This document shows positions 1 to 6,945 of a DNA stretch of 64,000 nucleotides, one piece after another. Source of the DNA: Bacteroidota bacterium (GTDB taxonomy: Bacteria; Bacteroidota; Bacteroidia; Bacteroidales; Dysgonomonadaceae); assembly GCA_023424395.1 (NCBI GenBank), contig JAFADY010000007.1:98019-162018 (forward strand). The letters run 5' to 3'. The position numbers and the translations under genes were made by a program. The number at the start of each line of letters is the position of its first letter. Position 1 is the first letter of the stretch. The notes under the pieces are model-generated. The model saw nothing but the letters and a program-made list of their open reading frames with translations, did not search any database and was not told the origin of the DNA.

Positions 1-1233
1 CACAATGTGCGCACCGCCATACGATTTACGTAAAGTTACTGTTACTTTTGGAACAGTAGCTTCGCCATAAGCGTAAAGCAATTTGGCTCCGTGATTGATA
101 ACGCCGCCATATTCCTGACCTGTTCCTGGCAAGAATCCGGGAACGTCAACTAAAGTAACGATCGGAATATTGAAAGCGTCGCAAAAACGAACAAAACGAG
201 CCGCTTTGCGCGATGCGTTAATATCGAGCACACCTGCCAGAAACTTAGGCTGATTGGCTACGATACCTACTGATTGTCCGTTGAGGCGGGCGAAACCTAC
301 GATGATGTTTTTCGCATAATCGGCATGAACTTCCAAAAATTCACCTTTATCGATAACCGCGCCGATCACTTCGTACATATCGTAAGGTTTTGTAGCGCTG
401 TCGGGAATAATTTCGTTGAGGGCATCTTCCAAACGATCCACAGGATCGTCATTCTTTACAAGCGGAGCTTCTTCCAGATTGTTCTGCGGAAGGAAACTCA
501 GCAATTTGCGAACGAGTTGCAATCCGTCTTCTTCGTTCTGAACTGCGAAGTGAGCAACGCCCGATTTGCTTGTGTGAACCGATGCTCCACCAAGTTGTTC
601 TTGTGTAACATCTTCTCCGGTAACGGTTTTCACCACTTTTGGGCCGGTAAGGAACATGTAGGAAGTACCCTGAGTCATGATAGTGAAATCAGTAAGGGCA
701 GGGGAGTAAACGGCGCCACCGGCACAGGGGCCGAAGATTCCCGAAATTTGCGGTACAACACCCGATGCAAGAATATTGCGTTGGAAAATTTCGGCATATC
801 CTGCCAAAGCGTTAATTCCTTCCTGAATACGCGCGCCGCCCGAGTCGTTGATTCCGATAACGGGTGCACCCATTTTCATGGCCTGATCCATCACTTTGCA
901 GATTTTTTGCGCCATCATTTCGGATAACGAACCGCCGAAAACGGTAAAGTCTTGCGCAAAAATATACACAAGGCGTCCGTCAATAGTTCCGTAGCCTGTT
1001 ACTACACCGTCTCCGAGGAATTTGTTTTTGTCCATTCCGAAGTTGGTTGAACGATGTTCTGCGAACATATCGAATTCTTCGAAACTGCCGTCATCGAGAA
1101 GCATGGCAATACGTTCACGTGCCGTGTATTTTCCTTTGACGTGCTGCGATTCAATTCTTTTTTCGCCGCCGCCTAAACGAGCTTTTTCACGTAGCTGAAT
1201 AAGCTTTTGAATTTTTTCGAGTTGGTTGCTCAT
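1..1233 (-). CDS. mmdA: Methylmalonyl-CoA/propionyl-CoA carboxyltransferase subunit (partial, C-terminus outside window)
   Basis: Carboxyltransferase (beta-type) subunit of a biotin-dependent acyl-CoA carboxylase/decarboxylase, the cytoplasmic enzyme interconverting methylmalonyl-CoA and propionyl-CoA. The ATG at 1233 opens a frame of about 411 codons that runs off the left edge; family members are about 515 aa, so roughly 100 C-terminal residues are missing. Visible family features are the N-terminal helix rich in Lys/Glu, the glycine-rich first carboxyltransferase lobe (GGSLSEMMAQK, NDSGGARIQEG, GPCAGGAVYSPA) and the second lobe (ANQPKFLAGVLDINASRKAARF, DVPGFLPGTGQEYGG). The methylmalonyl-CoA epimerase gene lies just upstream in the same orientation, which fits the succinate-propionate pathway. 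Whether it works as a carboxylase or a sodium-pumping decarboxylase cannot be told from this subunit alone. Confidence 0.93.
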   Translation of the reverse strand, partial: MSNQLEKIQKLIQLREKARLGGGEKRIESQHVKGKYTARERIAMLLDDGSFEEFDMFAEHRSTNFGMDKNKFLGDGVVTGYGTIDGRLVYIFAQDFTVFGGSLSEMMAQKICKVMDQAMKMGAPVIGINDSGGARIQEGINALAGYAEIFQRNILASGVVPQISGIFGPCAGGAVYSPALTDFTIMTQGTSYMFLTGPKVVKTVTGEDVTQEQLGGASVHTSKSGVAHFAVQNEEDGLQLVRKLLSFLPQNNLEEAPLVKNDDPVDRLEDALNEIIPDSATKPYDMYEVIGAVIDKGEFLEVHADYAKNIIVGFARLNGQSVGIVANQPKFLAGVLDINASRKAARFVRFCDAFNIPIVTLVDVPGFLPGTGQEYGGVINHGAKLLYAYGEATVPKVTVTLRKSYGGAHIV

Positions 1234-1260
1234 ATAATTGTTATTTGGTATGAATGAATG

Positions 1261-1295
1261 TTAGATGTCGGATGACGGATGTCAGAAGATGGGTG
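1261..1295. repeat. Heptamer-period array between mmdA and mce
   Basis: Five consecutive 7-bp units, the first three ending in GATG (TTAGATG, TCGGATG, ACGGATG) and then two degenerate units. It sits in the 106-bp gap between two co-directional genes. Similar 7-bp arrays with different unit sequences occur at four other gene junctions in this window. Confidence 0.6.
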
Positions 1296-1339
1296 TTAAC
1301 CCTTATTTCGTTATTTTCTATTTATCCGCCAAGTGGTTT

Positions 1340-1747
1340 TTATTCCGGATGTTCGCAAATTTCGGTTAACACGCTCCCTGTTGATTTCGGGTGAAGGAAA
1401 GCGATGCTTAAACCTTCGGCTCCGCCACGTGCTTGTTGGTCGATTAGGCGGACGCCTTTGGCTTCCATTTCTTTCAGCGCTTCGTTCACATTTTTGGTTG
1501 CATACGCAATGTGGTGAACGCCTTCGCCGCGTTTTTCAATGAATTTGGCAACGGTGCTGTCTTCGCTTGTGGGTTCCAATAATTCAATTTTTGTTTGTCC
1601 CACTTTAAAAAATGCGGTTTTTACTTTTTGATCTTCAACGGTTTCAATGTTATAGCATTTTAATCCGAGAACGCCCTCATAGTAAGGCAATTGTTCATCG
1701 ATGCTCTTCACGGCAATGCCGATGTGCTCTATGTGTGTAATTTCCAT
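1340..1747 (-). CDS. mce: Methylmalonyl-CoA epimerase
   Basis: Converts (S)- to (R)-methylmalonyl-CoA in the cytoplasm. The 135-aa protein has the length and the two beta-alpha-beta-beta-beta modules of the glyoxalase/VOC fold: MEITHIEHIGIAVKSID at the start with the metal-ligand His, then KIELLEP, then GEGVHHIAYATKNV with the second His, and a C-terminal strand ending near Glu in LTEICEHPE. These positions match the metal ligands of methylmalonyl-CoA epimerases. It lies upstream of mmdA on the same strand with about 106 bp between them, so the two probably serve the same propionate pathway. A TAATTTTG -7 element lies at 1777-1784, upstream of the start. Confidence 0.93.
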   Translation of the reverse strand: MEITHIEHIGIAVKSIDEQLPYYEGVLGLKCYNIETVEDQKVKTAFFKVGQTKIELLEPTSEDSTVAKFIEKRGEGVHHIAYATKNVNEALKEMEAKGVRLIDQQARGGAEGLSIAFLHPKSTGSVLTEICEHPE

Positions 1748-1776
1748 ATAAATAAACTTGTTTTATAAATAAAATG

Positions 1777-1784
1777 CAAAATTA
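1777..1784 (-). promoter_or_regulatory. Putative Bacteroidetes -7 element for mce
   Basis: On the minus strand the sequence reads TAATTTTG, matching TAnnTTTG, 30 bp upstream of the mce ATG. No clear TTTG -33 element is seen at the usual spacing, so this is tentative. Confidence 0.35.
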
Positions 1785-1822
1785 CGGTTTTAAATCTGAA
1801 AATGAAATAAAAACGCGATAAA

Positions 1823-2809
1823 TCAGATAGAGGAAATGCGCAAAACCTGCAATAATTCTTCGCTGATCTCGCGGTCTTTTTTGATGGCGCGTTTAAAAGG
1901 AACGTAATCGATCTCATTTTCGCGAATACCGATCATCACGTTTCGTTGATTTTCCAACAATGCCTGAATGGCAGCAACGCCCATACGGCTTGCAAGAATC
2001 CTGTCCTGCGCCGTAGGCGAACCTCCGCGTTGTAAATGGCCGAGAATGGAAACGCGCACATCGTATTGTGGATATTCTTTTTTCACGCGTTCGGCCAATT
2101 TAATGGCACCGCCGGTTATTTCGCTTTCGGTGACCAAAACCATGCTTGAGTTTTTCGATTTGCGAAAACCTTGCTCGATGAGTTCGCCCAATTGGTCTTT
2201 TTCCATGCTTATTTCAGGGATAATAGCGGCCTCAGCTCCCGCGGCGATAGCACTGTTGAGTGCCAAGTAACCGCAATTACGTCCCATTACTTCGATAAAA
2301 AACAAACGTTCGTGGGAAGTGGCTGTATCGCGGATTTTATCCACCGATTGCATAATGGTATTCAGCGCCGTATCGTACCCGATTGTGGTATCGGTGGCGT
2401 TGAGGTCGTTGTCGATGGTTCCGGGGAGCCCCACAATGGGCAGGTTGTATTCGTTGGCGAAAATATTGGCGCCGGTAAGGGAGCCGTCTCCGCCGATGAC
2501 CACCAATGCTTGCATGCCATGCTTTTGCATGTTCTCGTATGCTTTTTTACGGCCTTCTTCAGTCATAAATTCGGCTGAACGAGCCGTTTTAAGAATGGTG
2601 CCACCCTGTTGCACGATATTACTTACACTGTTGGTTTTGAATTCCACAATATCGTTATCGATCAAACCTTTATAGCCACGGTAAATGCCGAAAACTTTCA
2701 TGTCGTTGAAAATGGCGCTTCGGGTTACGGCGCGAATGGCCGCGTTCATTCCGGGTGCATCTCCTCCCGAAGTAAGCACACCAATACTTTTTATATTTGA
2801 GTCCATCAT
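1823..2809 (-). CDS. pfkA: ATP-dependent 6-phosphofructokinase
   Basis: Phosphorylates fructose 6-phosphate to fructose 1,6-bisphosphate, the committed step of glycolysis, in the cytoplasm. About 328 aa, standard for bacterial PfkA. Motifs: ATP site GVLTSGGDAPGMNAAIR at the N-terminus, IGGDGSLTGA, the catalytic loop GTIDNDL (Asp base), EVMGRNCGYLAL and GHLQRGGSPTAQDR. The frame is open to 2860, but the ATGs at 2809/2806 are chosen because a near-perfect promoter (-7 box at 2860-2867) overlaps the more distal start, and homologues begin directly before GVLTSGGD. It is downstream of ispH but separated by a terminator hairpin, so it is probably transcribed alone. Confidence 0.95.
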   Translation of the reverse strand: MMDSNIKSIGVLTSGGDAPGMNAAIRAVTRSAIFNDMKVFGIYRGYKGLIDNDIVEFKTNSVSNIVQQGGTILKTARSAEFMTEEGRKKAYENMQKHGMQALVVIGGDGSLTGANIFANEYNLPIVGLPGTIDNDLNATDTTIGYDTALNTIMQSVDKIRDTATSHERLFFIEVMGRNCGYLALNSAIAAGAEAAIIPEISMEKDQLGELIEQGFRKSKNSSMVLVTESEITGGAIKLAERVKKEYPQYDVRVSILGHLQRGGSPTAQDRILASRMGVAAIQALLENQRNVMIGIRENEIDYVPFKRAIKKDREISEELLQVLRISSI

Positions 2810-2859
2810 TGGAATTTTTCGTGATTTTCCTTTGCCTTTATACTGCAAATTTTGAAGCA

Positions 2860-2890
2860 CAAAGGTAAGTTATTTTTGGTATGCAGCAAA
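2860..2890 (-). promoter_or_regulatory. pfkA promoter (-33 TTTG, -7 TACCTTTG)
   Basis: On the minus strand TTTG (2887-2890) is followed after 19 bp by TACCTTTG (2860-2867), matching the Bacteroidetes housekeeping consensus TTTG-N19-21-TAnnTTTG. Transcription would start near 2853, which rules out a pfkA start at 2860 and supports 2809/2806. Confidence 0.75.
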
Positions 2891-2919
2891 AAAAAGCTGC
2901 TTTCAAAAAGCAGCTTTTT
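2891..2919 (-). terminator. Rho-independent terminator of ispH
   Basis: Inverted repeat with an AAAAAGCTGC arm (2891-2900), a short loop, then GCAGCTTTTT (2910-2919), followed on the minus strand by a run of U residues. The stem includes the last codons and stop of ispH. Confidence 0.8.
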
Positions 2920-3796
2920 CTATTGACATTTCGGGTTTTAATTGGGCTATGTTATCGGCGACGGCTTCCATTTGCCACATGGGCGTGGAAGTGGCGCCGC
3001 AAATGCCGATACTGATATCTTCCGTAATCCATTCGGGATTCAGCTGATCGGGATGATGAATGAGGTACGAGTTGGGATTGTATTTTTTGCATTCGGCAAA
3101 AAGAACTTTTCCGTTAGAACTCTTTTCTCCGGCGATAAAGATGATCAAGTCATGCTTTTGAGCAAATTCGTGCATATTGGGCACACGATTGGATACTTGG
3201 CGGCAAATGGTGTCGTAAAACTCAAAAGTGGCGCCGTCTTTCATGCGCGACTTTATGATTTCGCCTATTTCCCTGAATCCGTCCAACGGTTTGGTAGTTT
3301 GCGAAAAGAGGCTTATATCGCGGGAAAAATCGAGTGTTTCGATATCTTCTTTGTTCTCAATAACTATCGCAGATTCTTCGGTTTGCCCCATTAACCCATT
3401 CACCTCTGCATGGCCTTTCTTGCCGAAGATCACGATTTGTCCGTCTTGGTGGGGTTTAAGAACGAATTTCTTTTTAATCTTCTTTTGCAATCCCAGTACC
3501 ACAGGGCACGATGCGTCAATGATCTCTATGTTGTTCTGCCGTGCAATTTCGTAAGTGCTTGGCGGTTCACCGTGAGCGCGAAGCAAAACGCGCACGTTTT
3601 TCAGATTTTTGAATTCTTCGTGGTTGATGGTTACCAATCCCATTTTAGTGAGGCGTTCAACTTCTATGTTGTTATGGACAATATCGCCCAGGCAATACAG
3701 CGTGCCCCCTTTTTGCAGTTCTTCTTCAGCTTTTTTGATGGCTTTTTCAACGCCAAAACAGCAGCCGGACTGCTTATCGATTTCAATTCTACTCAT
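2903..3796 (-). CDS. ispH: 4-hydroxy-3-methylbut-2-enyl diphosphate reductase
   Basis: Last enzyme of the MEP isoprenoid pathway; reduces HMBPP to IPP and DMAPP with a [4Fe-4S] cluster in the cytoplasm. The 297-aa length is normal. The three cluster cysteines are visible: SGCCFGVEKAI near residue 12, DASCPVVLGLQ near residue 95 and YDTICRQVSNR near residue 195. Substrate-binding GDIVHN, RAHGEPP and the C-terminal GATSTPMWQMEAV segment are also present. The start codon overlaps the last 8 bp of cmk, suggesting translational coupling. A hairpin at the stop codon ends the transcript. Confidence 0.95.
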   Translation of the reverse strand: MSRIEIDKQSGCCFGVEKAIKKAEEELQKGGTLYCLGDIVHNNIEVERLTKMGLVTINHEEFKNLKNVRVLLRAHGEPPSTYEIARQNNIEIIDASCPVVLGLQKKIKKKFVLKPHQDGQIVIFGKKGHAEVNGLMGQTEESAIVIENKEDIETLDFSRDISLFSQTTKPLDGFREIGEIIKSRMKDGATFEFYDTICRQVSNRVPNMHEFAQKHDLIIFIAGEKSSNGKVLFAECKKYNPNSYLIHHPDQLNPEWITEDISIGICGATSTPMWQMEAVADNIAQLKPEMSIEKAAF

Positions 3797-4487
3797 TTTT
3801 TGTTGTGATTTTGTTAAACATATTCAACGCCCATTGTAACTGCTCTTCCACTGTGATAAAAGAGTTGTCGAGTTCAATGGCGTCTTCGGCTTTACGTAAC
3901 GGACTTTCGGCGCGGGTGGTGTCTCGCAGATCGCGTTCTTTCACGTTGGCAAGCACTTCTTCGTAAACGGGATCTTCGTCTTTGGCCGCCATTTCATCGA
4001 AACGGCGTTGGGCGCGCACTTCGGGCGAAGCGGTAAGGAAGATTTTAAACTCGGCATTGGGAAAAACAACCGTTCCTATATCGCGGCCGTCCATTACCAC
4101 GCCTTTCTCTTCACCCATTTCCTGCTGCTGACGAACGAGTTCTTTTCGTACAAAACCGAGTGTGCTCACACGGCTTGCACCATTGGCAACTTCGAGCGTG
4201 CGGATTTCTTTTTCCACGTTTTTGTTGTTCAAGTAGGTTTCCTGCTGACCGGAATCGTTGGTTTTAAAAGTGATCTTTATTTCGGAAATGTGATTTTGAA
4301 TGGCTGCCTCGTCCATATCGTTTTCTGTGATCCATCCGTTGCGGATAGCGTGTAATGCCACCGCACGGTACATAGCGCCGCTATCGATGTACGTATAACC
4401 TAATTTTCTTGCCAATCCCTTAGCGATGGTGCTTTTGCCGCAAGACGAAAAACCATCCACGGCAATATTAATTCTATTTTCCTGCAT
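3789..4487 (-). CDS. cmk: Cytidylate kinase
   Basis: Phosphorylates (d)CMP to (d)CDP with ATP in the cytoplasm. From the ATG at 4487 the protein is 232 aa, the usual size. P-loop GFSSCGKST lies near residue 12, the CMP-binding YIDSGAMYRAVAL follows, then the VVMDGRDIGTVVFPNAEFKIFLTASPEVRAQRR segment with the NMP-binding Asp/Arg and lid arginines. The frame is open to 4562, but the extra 25 residues are not family-like and the -7 promoter box at 4521-4528 lies inside that stretch. It overlaps ispH by 8 bp; cmk-ispH is probably a two-gene operon. Confidence 0.94.
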   Translation of the reverse strand: MQENRINIAVDGFSSCGKSTIAKGLARKLGYTYIDSGAMYRAVALHAIRNGWITENDMDEAAIQNHISEIKITFKTNDSGQQETYLNNKNVEKEIRTLEVANGASRVSTLGFVRKELVRQQQEMGEEKGVVMDGRDIGTVVFPNAEFKIFLTASPEVRAQRRFDEMAAKDEDPVYEEVLANVKERDLRDTTRAESPLRKAEDAIELDNSFITVEEQLQWALNMFNKITTKNE

Positions 4488-4520
4488 GACCAAAAATTCC
4501 GTTAATCTTGTAAACAACCG

Positions 4521-4528
4521 CAAAGGTA
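4521..4528 (-). promoter_or_regulatory. Putative -7 element for cmk-ispH
   Basis: Minus-strand TACCTTTG, an exact TAnnTTTG match, 33 bp upstream of the chosen cmk start. A TTTG lies upstream but at only 13 bp spacing, so the -33 part is uncertain. Confidence 0.45.
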
Positions 4529-4577
4529 GAATGTTTTTGGACAAATGATTTTTAACGAACAATAAAACTAAAAATTG

Positions 4578-5801
4578 TTATTTACCCAGCAAAAGCCTTA
4601 CCTGAGAACCCCAGCCGCCGATAACGAGATCGTCAATGCCGTCACCGTTTACATCGCCTACGGCGATATCCCAACTTCTGCCAACAGTAACTTCAGGAAT
4701 AACGTCTTTTGTAACAAATGTGAATTTTCCAGTACCATCATTTCGCAATGCTTGCACCTGCATTTCCTTAAAAGGTGGAATTTCGATAGCGCTCAGGATA
4801 ATATCGGGATGGCCGTCGCGATTAAAATCGACGTACGCGGCAGCGTAAGTTGAGAATTTGTGTTCGGGAATGCGGCTGTTTGTTTCATCTTTAAAAACGC
4901 CGTTCCCTTGATTGATAAACAGCCGCGCTCGTGGATCTCTTTCCCATTTTCCGCCGTTACTTGTAAGATTAGCGAATAAAATATCGGGAAGGCCGTCTCC
5001 GTTGGCATCAAACGATAGCGCTTCGCGTGTGTGTAACGGTACGGTTTCGGTGAAAGCGCCTTCGCGTTCAGAAAAATTGCCCTTTCCGTCGTTAAAATAA
5101 ATTCTATTTGGTGGAACTTCGTTTCCTACAACCATATCCAACGCTCCATCCCCATCAAGATCGACGAGTTTTATGGATTGTGTTTGATCATCGAGTTGGG
5201 GCAATCCGGTTACGGAATGATCGATAAAATGCCCCGGTTTATCCGGGTCATTTATCCATAAGAAATTGCCCGGTTTGTCTCCTGTGTTGCCGATAACAAC
5301 ATCCACCAGTCCGTCACCGTTTACATCGCCGATATCCAGCCCATTCCCTTCGCTTTTCGCAAGCAGACGTTCACTCACGTTTCGGAAGGTGCCGTCGCCG
5401 TTTCCCAAATAATATTCGTGATTTTGATCATCTTCCGCCACGAAAATAACATCCAATAATCCGTCACCATCGAAATCCGCAACTTTTACATGTTCGGTAT
5501 CATGATTTTCGGCGACAAACGTGTTTTTTGCCCAGGTAAATTTACCCGTTCCATCGTTAATATATAATCGGTTCGGTTGCATTTCCAGGGCGAAAACAGC
5601 GTCTAAGTGTCCGTCTCTGTTGACATCGGCCAGCGCAACACCTAACGCGTGTGTTTTTTCATCCAACGGAAGATGAGTGGATGTAACATCTTTGAAAAAA
5701 CGGGTTTCCGAAGTGTTTACTTGAGCGGTACAGCTAAAAATGATGACAAACAACATGGCTGTAATACCACTTTTGAGCATATTCGTATTCATAAGGCGCA
5801 T
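4578..5801 (-). CDS. FG-GAP/VCBS repeat lipoprotein
   Basis: Predicted exported protein of 407 aa with no recognised enzymatic domain. The N-terminus is a lipoprotein-type signal (hydrophobic TAMLFVIIFSC, candidate lipid-modified Cys near residue 24). The rest is a series of FG-GAP/VCBS-type blades with Ca-binding DxDGDGxxD cores: DVNRDGHLD, DFDGDGLLD, DVNGDGLVD, DLDGDGALD, DANGDGLPD, DFNRDGHPD and DVNGDGIDD, consistent with a seven-bladed beta propeller. Such proteins are usually cell-surface or periplasmic and bind ligands. The gene stands alone on the minus strand; start could also be the ATGs at 5792 or 5780. Its substrate is unknown. Confidence 0.8.
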   Translation of the reverse strand: MRLMNTNMLKSGITAMLFVIIFSCTAQVNTSETRFFKDVTSTHLPLDEKTHALGVALADVNRDGHLDAVFALEMQPNRLYINDGTGKFTWAKNTFVAENHDTEHVKVADFDGDGLLDVIFVAEDDQNHEYYLGNGDGTFRNVSERLLAKSEGNGLDIGDVNGDGLVDVVIGNTGDKPGNFLWINDPDKPGHFIDHSVTGLPQLDDQTQSIKLVDLDGDGALDMVVGNEVPPNRIYFNDGKGNFSEREGAFTETVPLHTREALSFDANGDGLPDILFANLTSNGGKWERDPRARLFINQGNGVFKDETNSRIPEHKFSTYAAAYVDFNRDGHPDIILSAIEIPPFKEMQVQALRNDGTGKFTFVTKDVIPEVTVGRSWDIAVGDVNGDGIDDLVIGGWGSQVRLLLGK

Positions 5802-5916
5802 TCTTTAAGCAAAGTTTTTGTTCTGATAAAGCGCAATATAATACAAGCGAGCCTGTTTTGCTTCCGAGTATATGTTTTTTTGAGTAATTTTAATATTGAT
5901 AAACAATTAAAGGGGT

Positions 5917-6942
5917 TTACCCGAATAAGCCGATAGCTTTTTTCTCGTATTTGGGGATTTTGAATAATTGTTGTCCGAACGAAAAAATAAGCGATTTAAA
6001 CGTGCCCGATTTTATCATCAAATTAATTAGTTCGTGATGGCGCGTGTGTTTGTGAAGTATGGCAGGCATTTTATTGGAAATATAGGAGGGGTCGAGGATG
6101 GTTCTTGCCACTTCTTCGCCCGAGATTAGTGCCTGATAAATTCCTTCTCCGGTGAACGGGGAAACCAGCCCGGCCGCATCACCTACCAGAAAAACATTAT
6201 CGAAATCAATTCCTTTATATTCGGTGTCCATGGGAAAAGCTTCGTATTTTGCTTCGGAAATATCGATTTTCTTGCTTTTAAGCCACCGATGAAAGTTATC
6301 CTTCAAATCTTTTGGCGACATCTGTTTGGGATCTACCCCGCAACCGATGGAAACATACCCTTTGTGTGGGAATATCCAAGCGTACCACGCGGAGAAGTAT
6401 TTGGGTTGGAAAAATATTTCGAAATGTTTGTATTTATCGGTGGGAATAATGTACTGAATACCGATACCCATTCCTTTCGATTTAAACCCCAAATAAGTTT
6501 TCACGACAGAATTGGACCCATCGGCTCCCACCAGGTGTTTGTAACCGATCTTCTCCCCATTAACCACCACAAAATCTTTGTTAATTTCCGTAACCTTGTT
6601 ACCGGTTCGCACCTCGATATTGGGAAAAGTTTTCAGCTTTTGTAGTTGCCATTGCCCGAATTCCTTCCGATCGATCGTAAAAGCAAAATCCGTGTCGGAT
6701 TTTAAGGTGGAGGTAATATTATTTACGTGTAGTTTTACGTGGTTGTAATTATATTCAATAAGATGAGGCGGCAGATTCAGTATATCGATGCCTTTCCCCG
6801 TTAGCCCGCCTGCGCACACTTTCGGACCGATTTCTTCGTTCTTCTCCAGCAGTAAAACCTTCAGAGAAGAATCGCCTAATATTTCTGCACATTTTAAACC
6901 GCCGGGACCCGCGCCGATAATGATTACGTCGAATAACTCCAC
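5917..6942 (-). CDS. Geranylgeranyl-reductase-family FAD-dependent oxidoreductase
   Basis: Flavoprotein of 341 aa in the geranylgeranyl reductase/digeranylgeranylglycerophospholipid reductase family. An N-terminal Rossmann FAD motif (IIGAGPGGLKCAEIL, residues about 7-21) is followed by an acidic end of strand 2 (LLLEKNEEIG), CAGGLTGKG, and the second FAD-binding segment FLVGDAAGLVSPFTGEGIYQALISGE near residues 232-258. Members reduce isoprenoid side chains of quinones, chlorophyll or lipids; here the substrate may be a menaquinone or polyprenyl chain, but that is inference. Its stop is separated by only 3 bp from the acylase ORF upstream, so the two are probably co-transcribed. Confidence 0.8.
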   Translation of the reverse strand: MELFDVIIIGAGPGGLKCAEILGDSSLKVLLLEKNEEIGPKVCAGGLTGKGIDILNLPPHLIEYNYNHVKLHVNNITSTLKSDTDFAFTIDRKEFGQWQLQKLKTFPNIEVRTGNKVTEINKDFVVVNGEKIGYKHLVGADGSNSVVKTYLGFKSKGMGIGIQYIIPTDKYKHFEIFFQPKYFSAWYAWIFPHKGYVSIGCGVDPKQMSPKDLKDNFHRWLKSKKIDISEAKYEAFPMDTEYKGIDFDNVFLVGDAAGLVSPFTGEGIYQALISGEEVARTILDPSYISNKMPAILHKHTRHHELINLMIKSGTFKSLIFSFGQQLFKIPKYEKKAIGLFG

Positions 6943-6945
6943 AAT

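Noticed and set aside
274..927. Open frame opposite mmdA
   Set aside because: It is a shadow of the strongly conserved mmdA reading frame on the other strand; no signal, domain or start context.
2810..2860. Start of pfkA at 2860
   Set aside because: A good promoter -7 box covers that position, and the extra 17 residues are not family-like.
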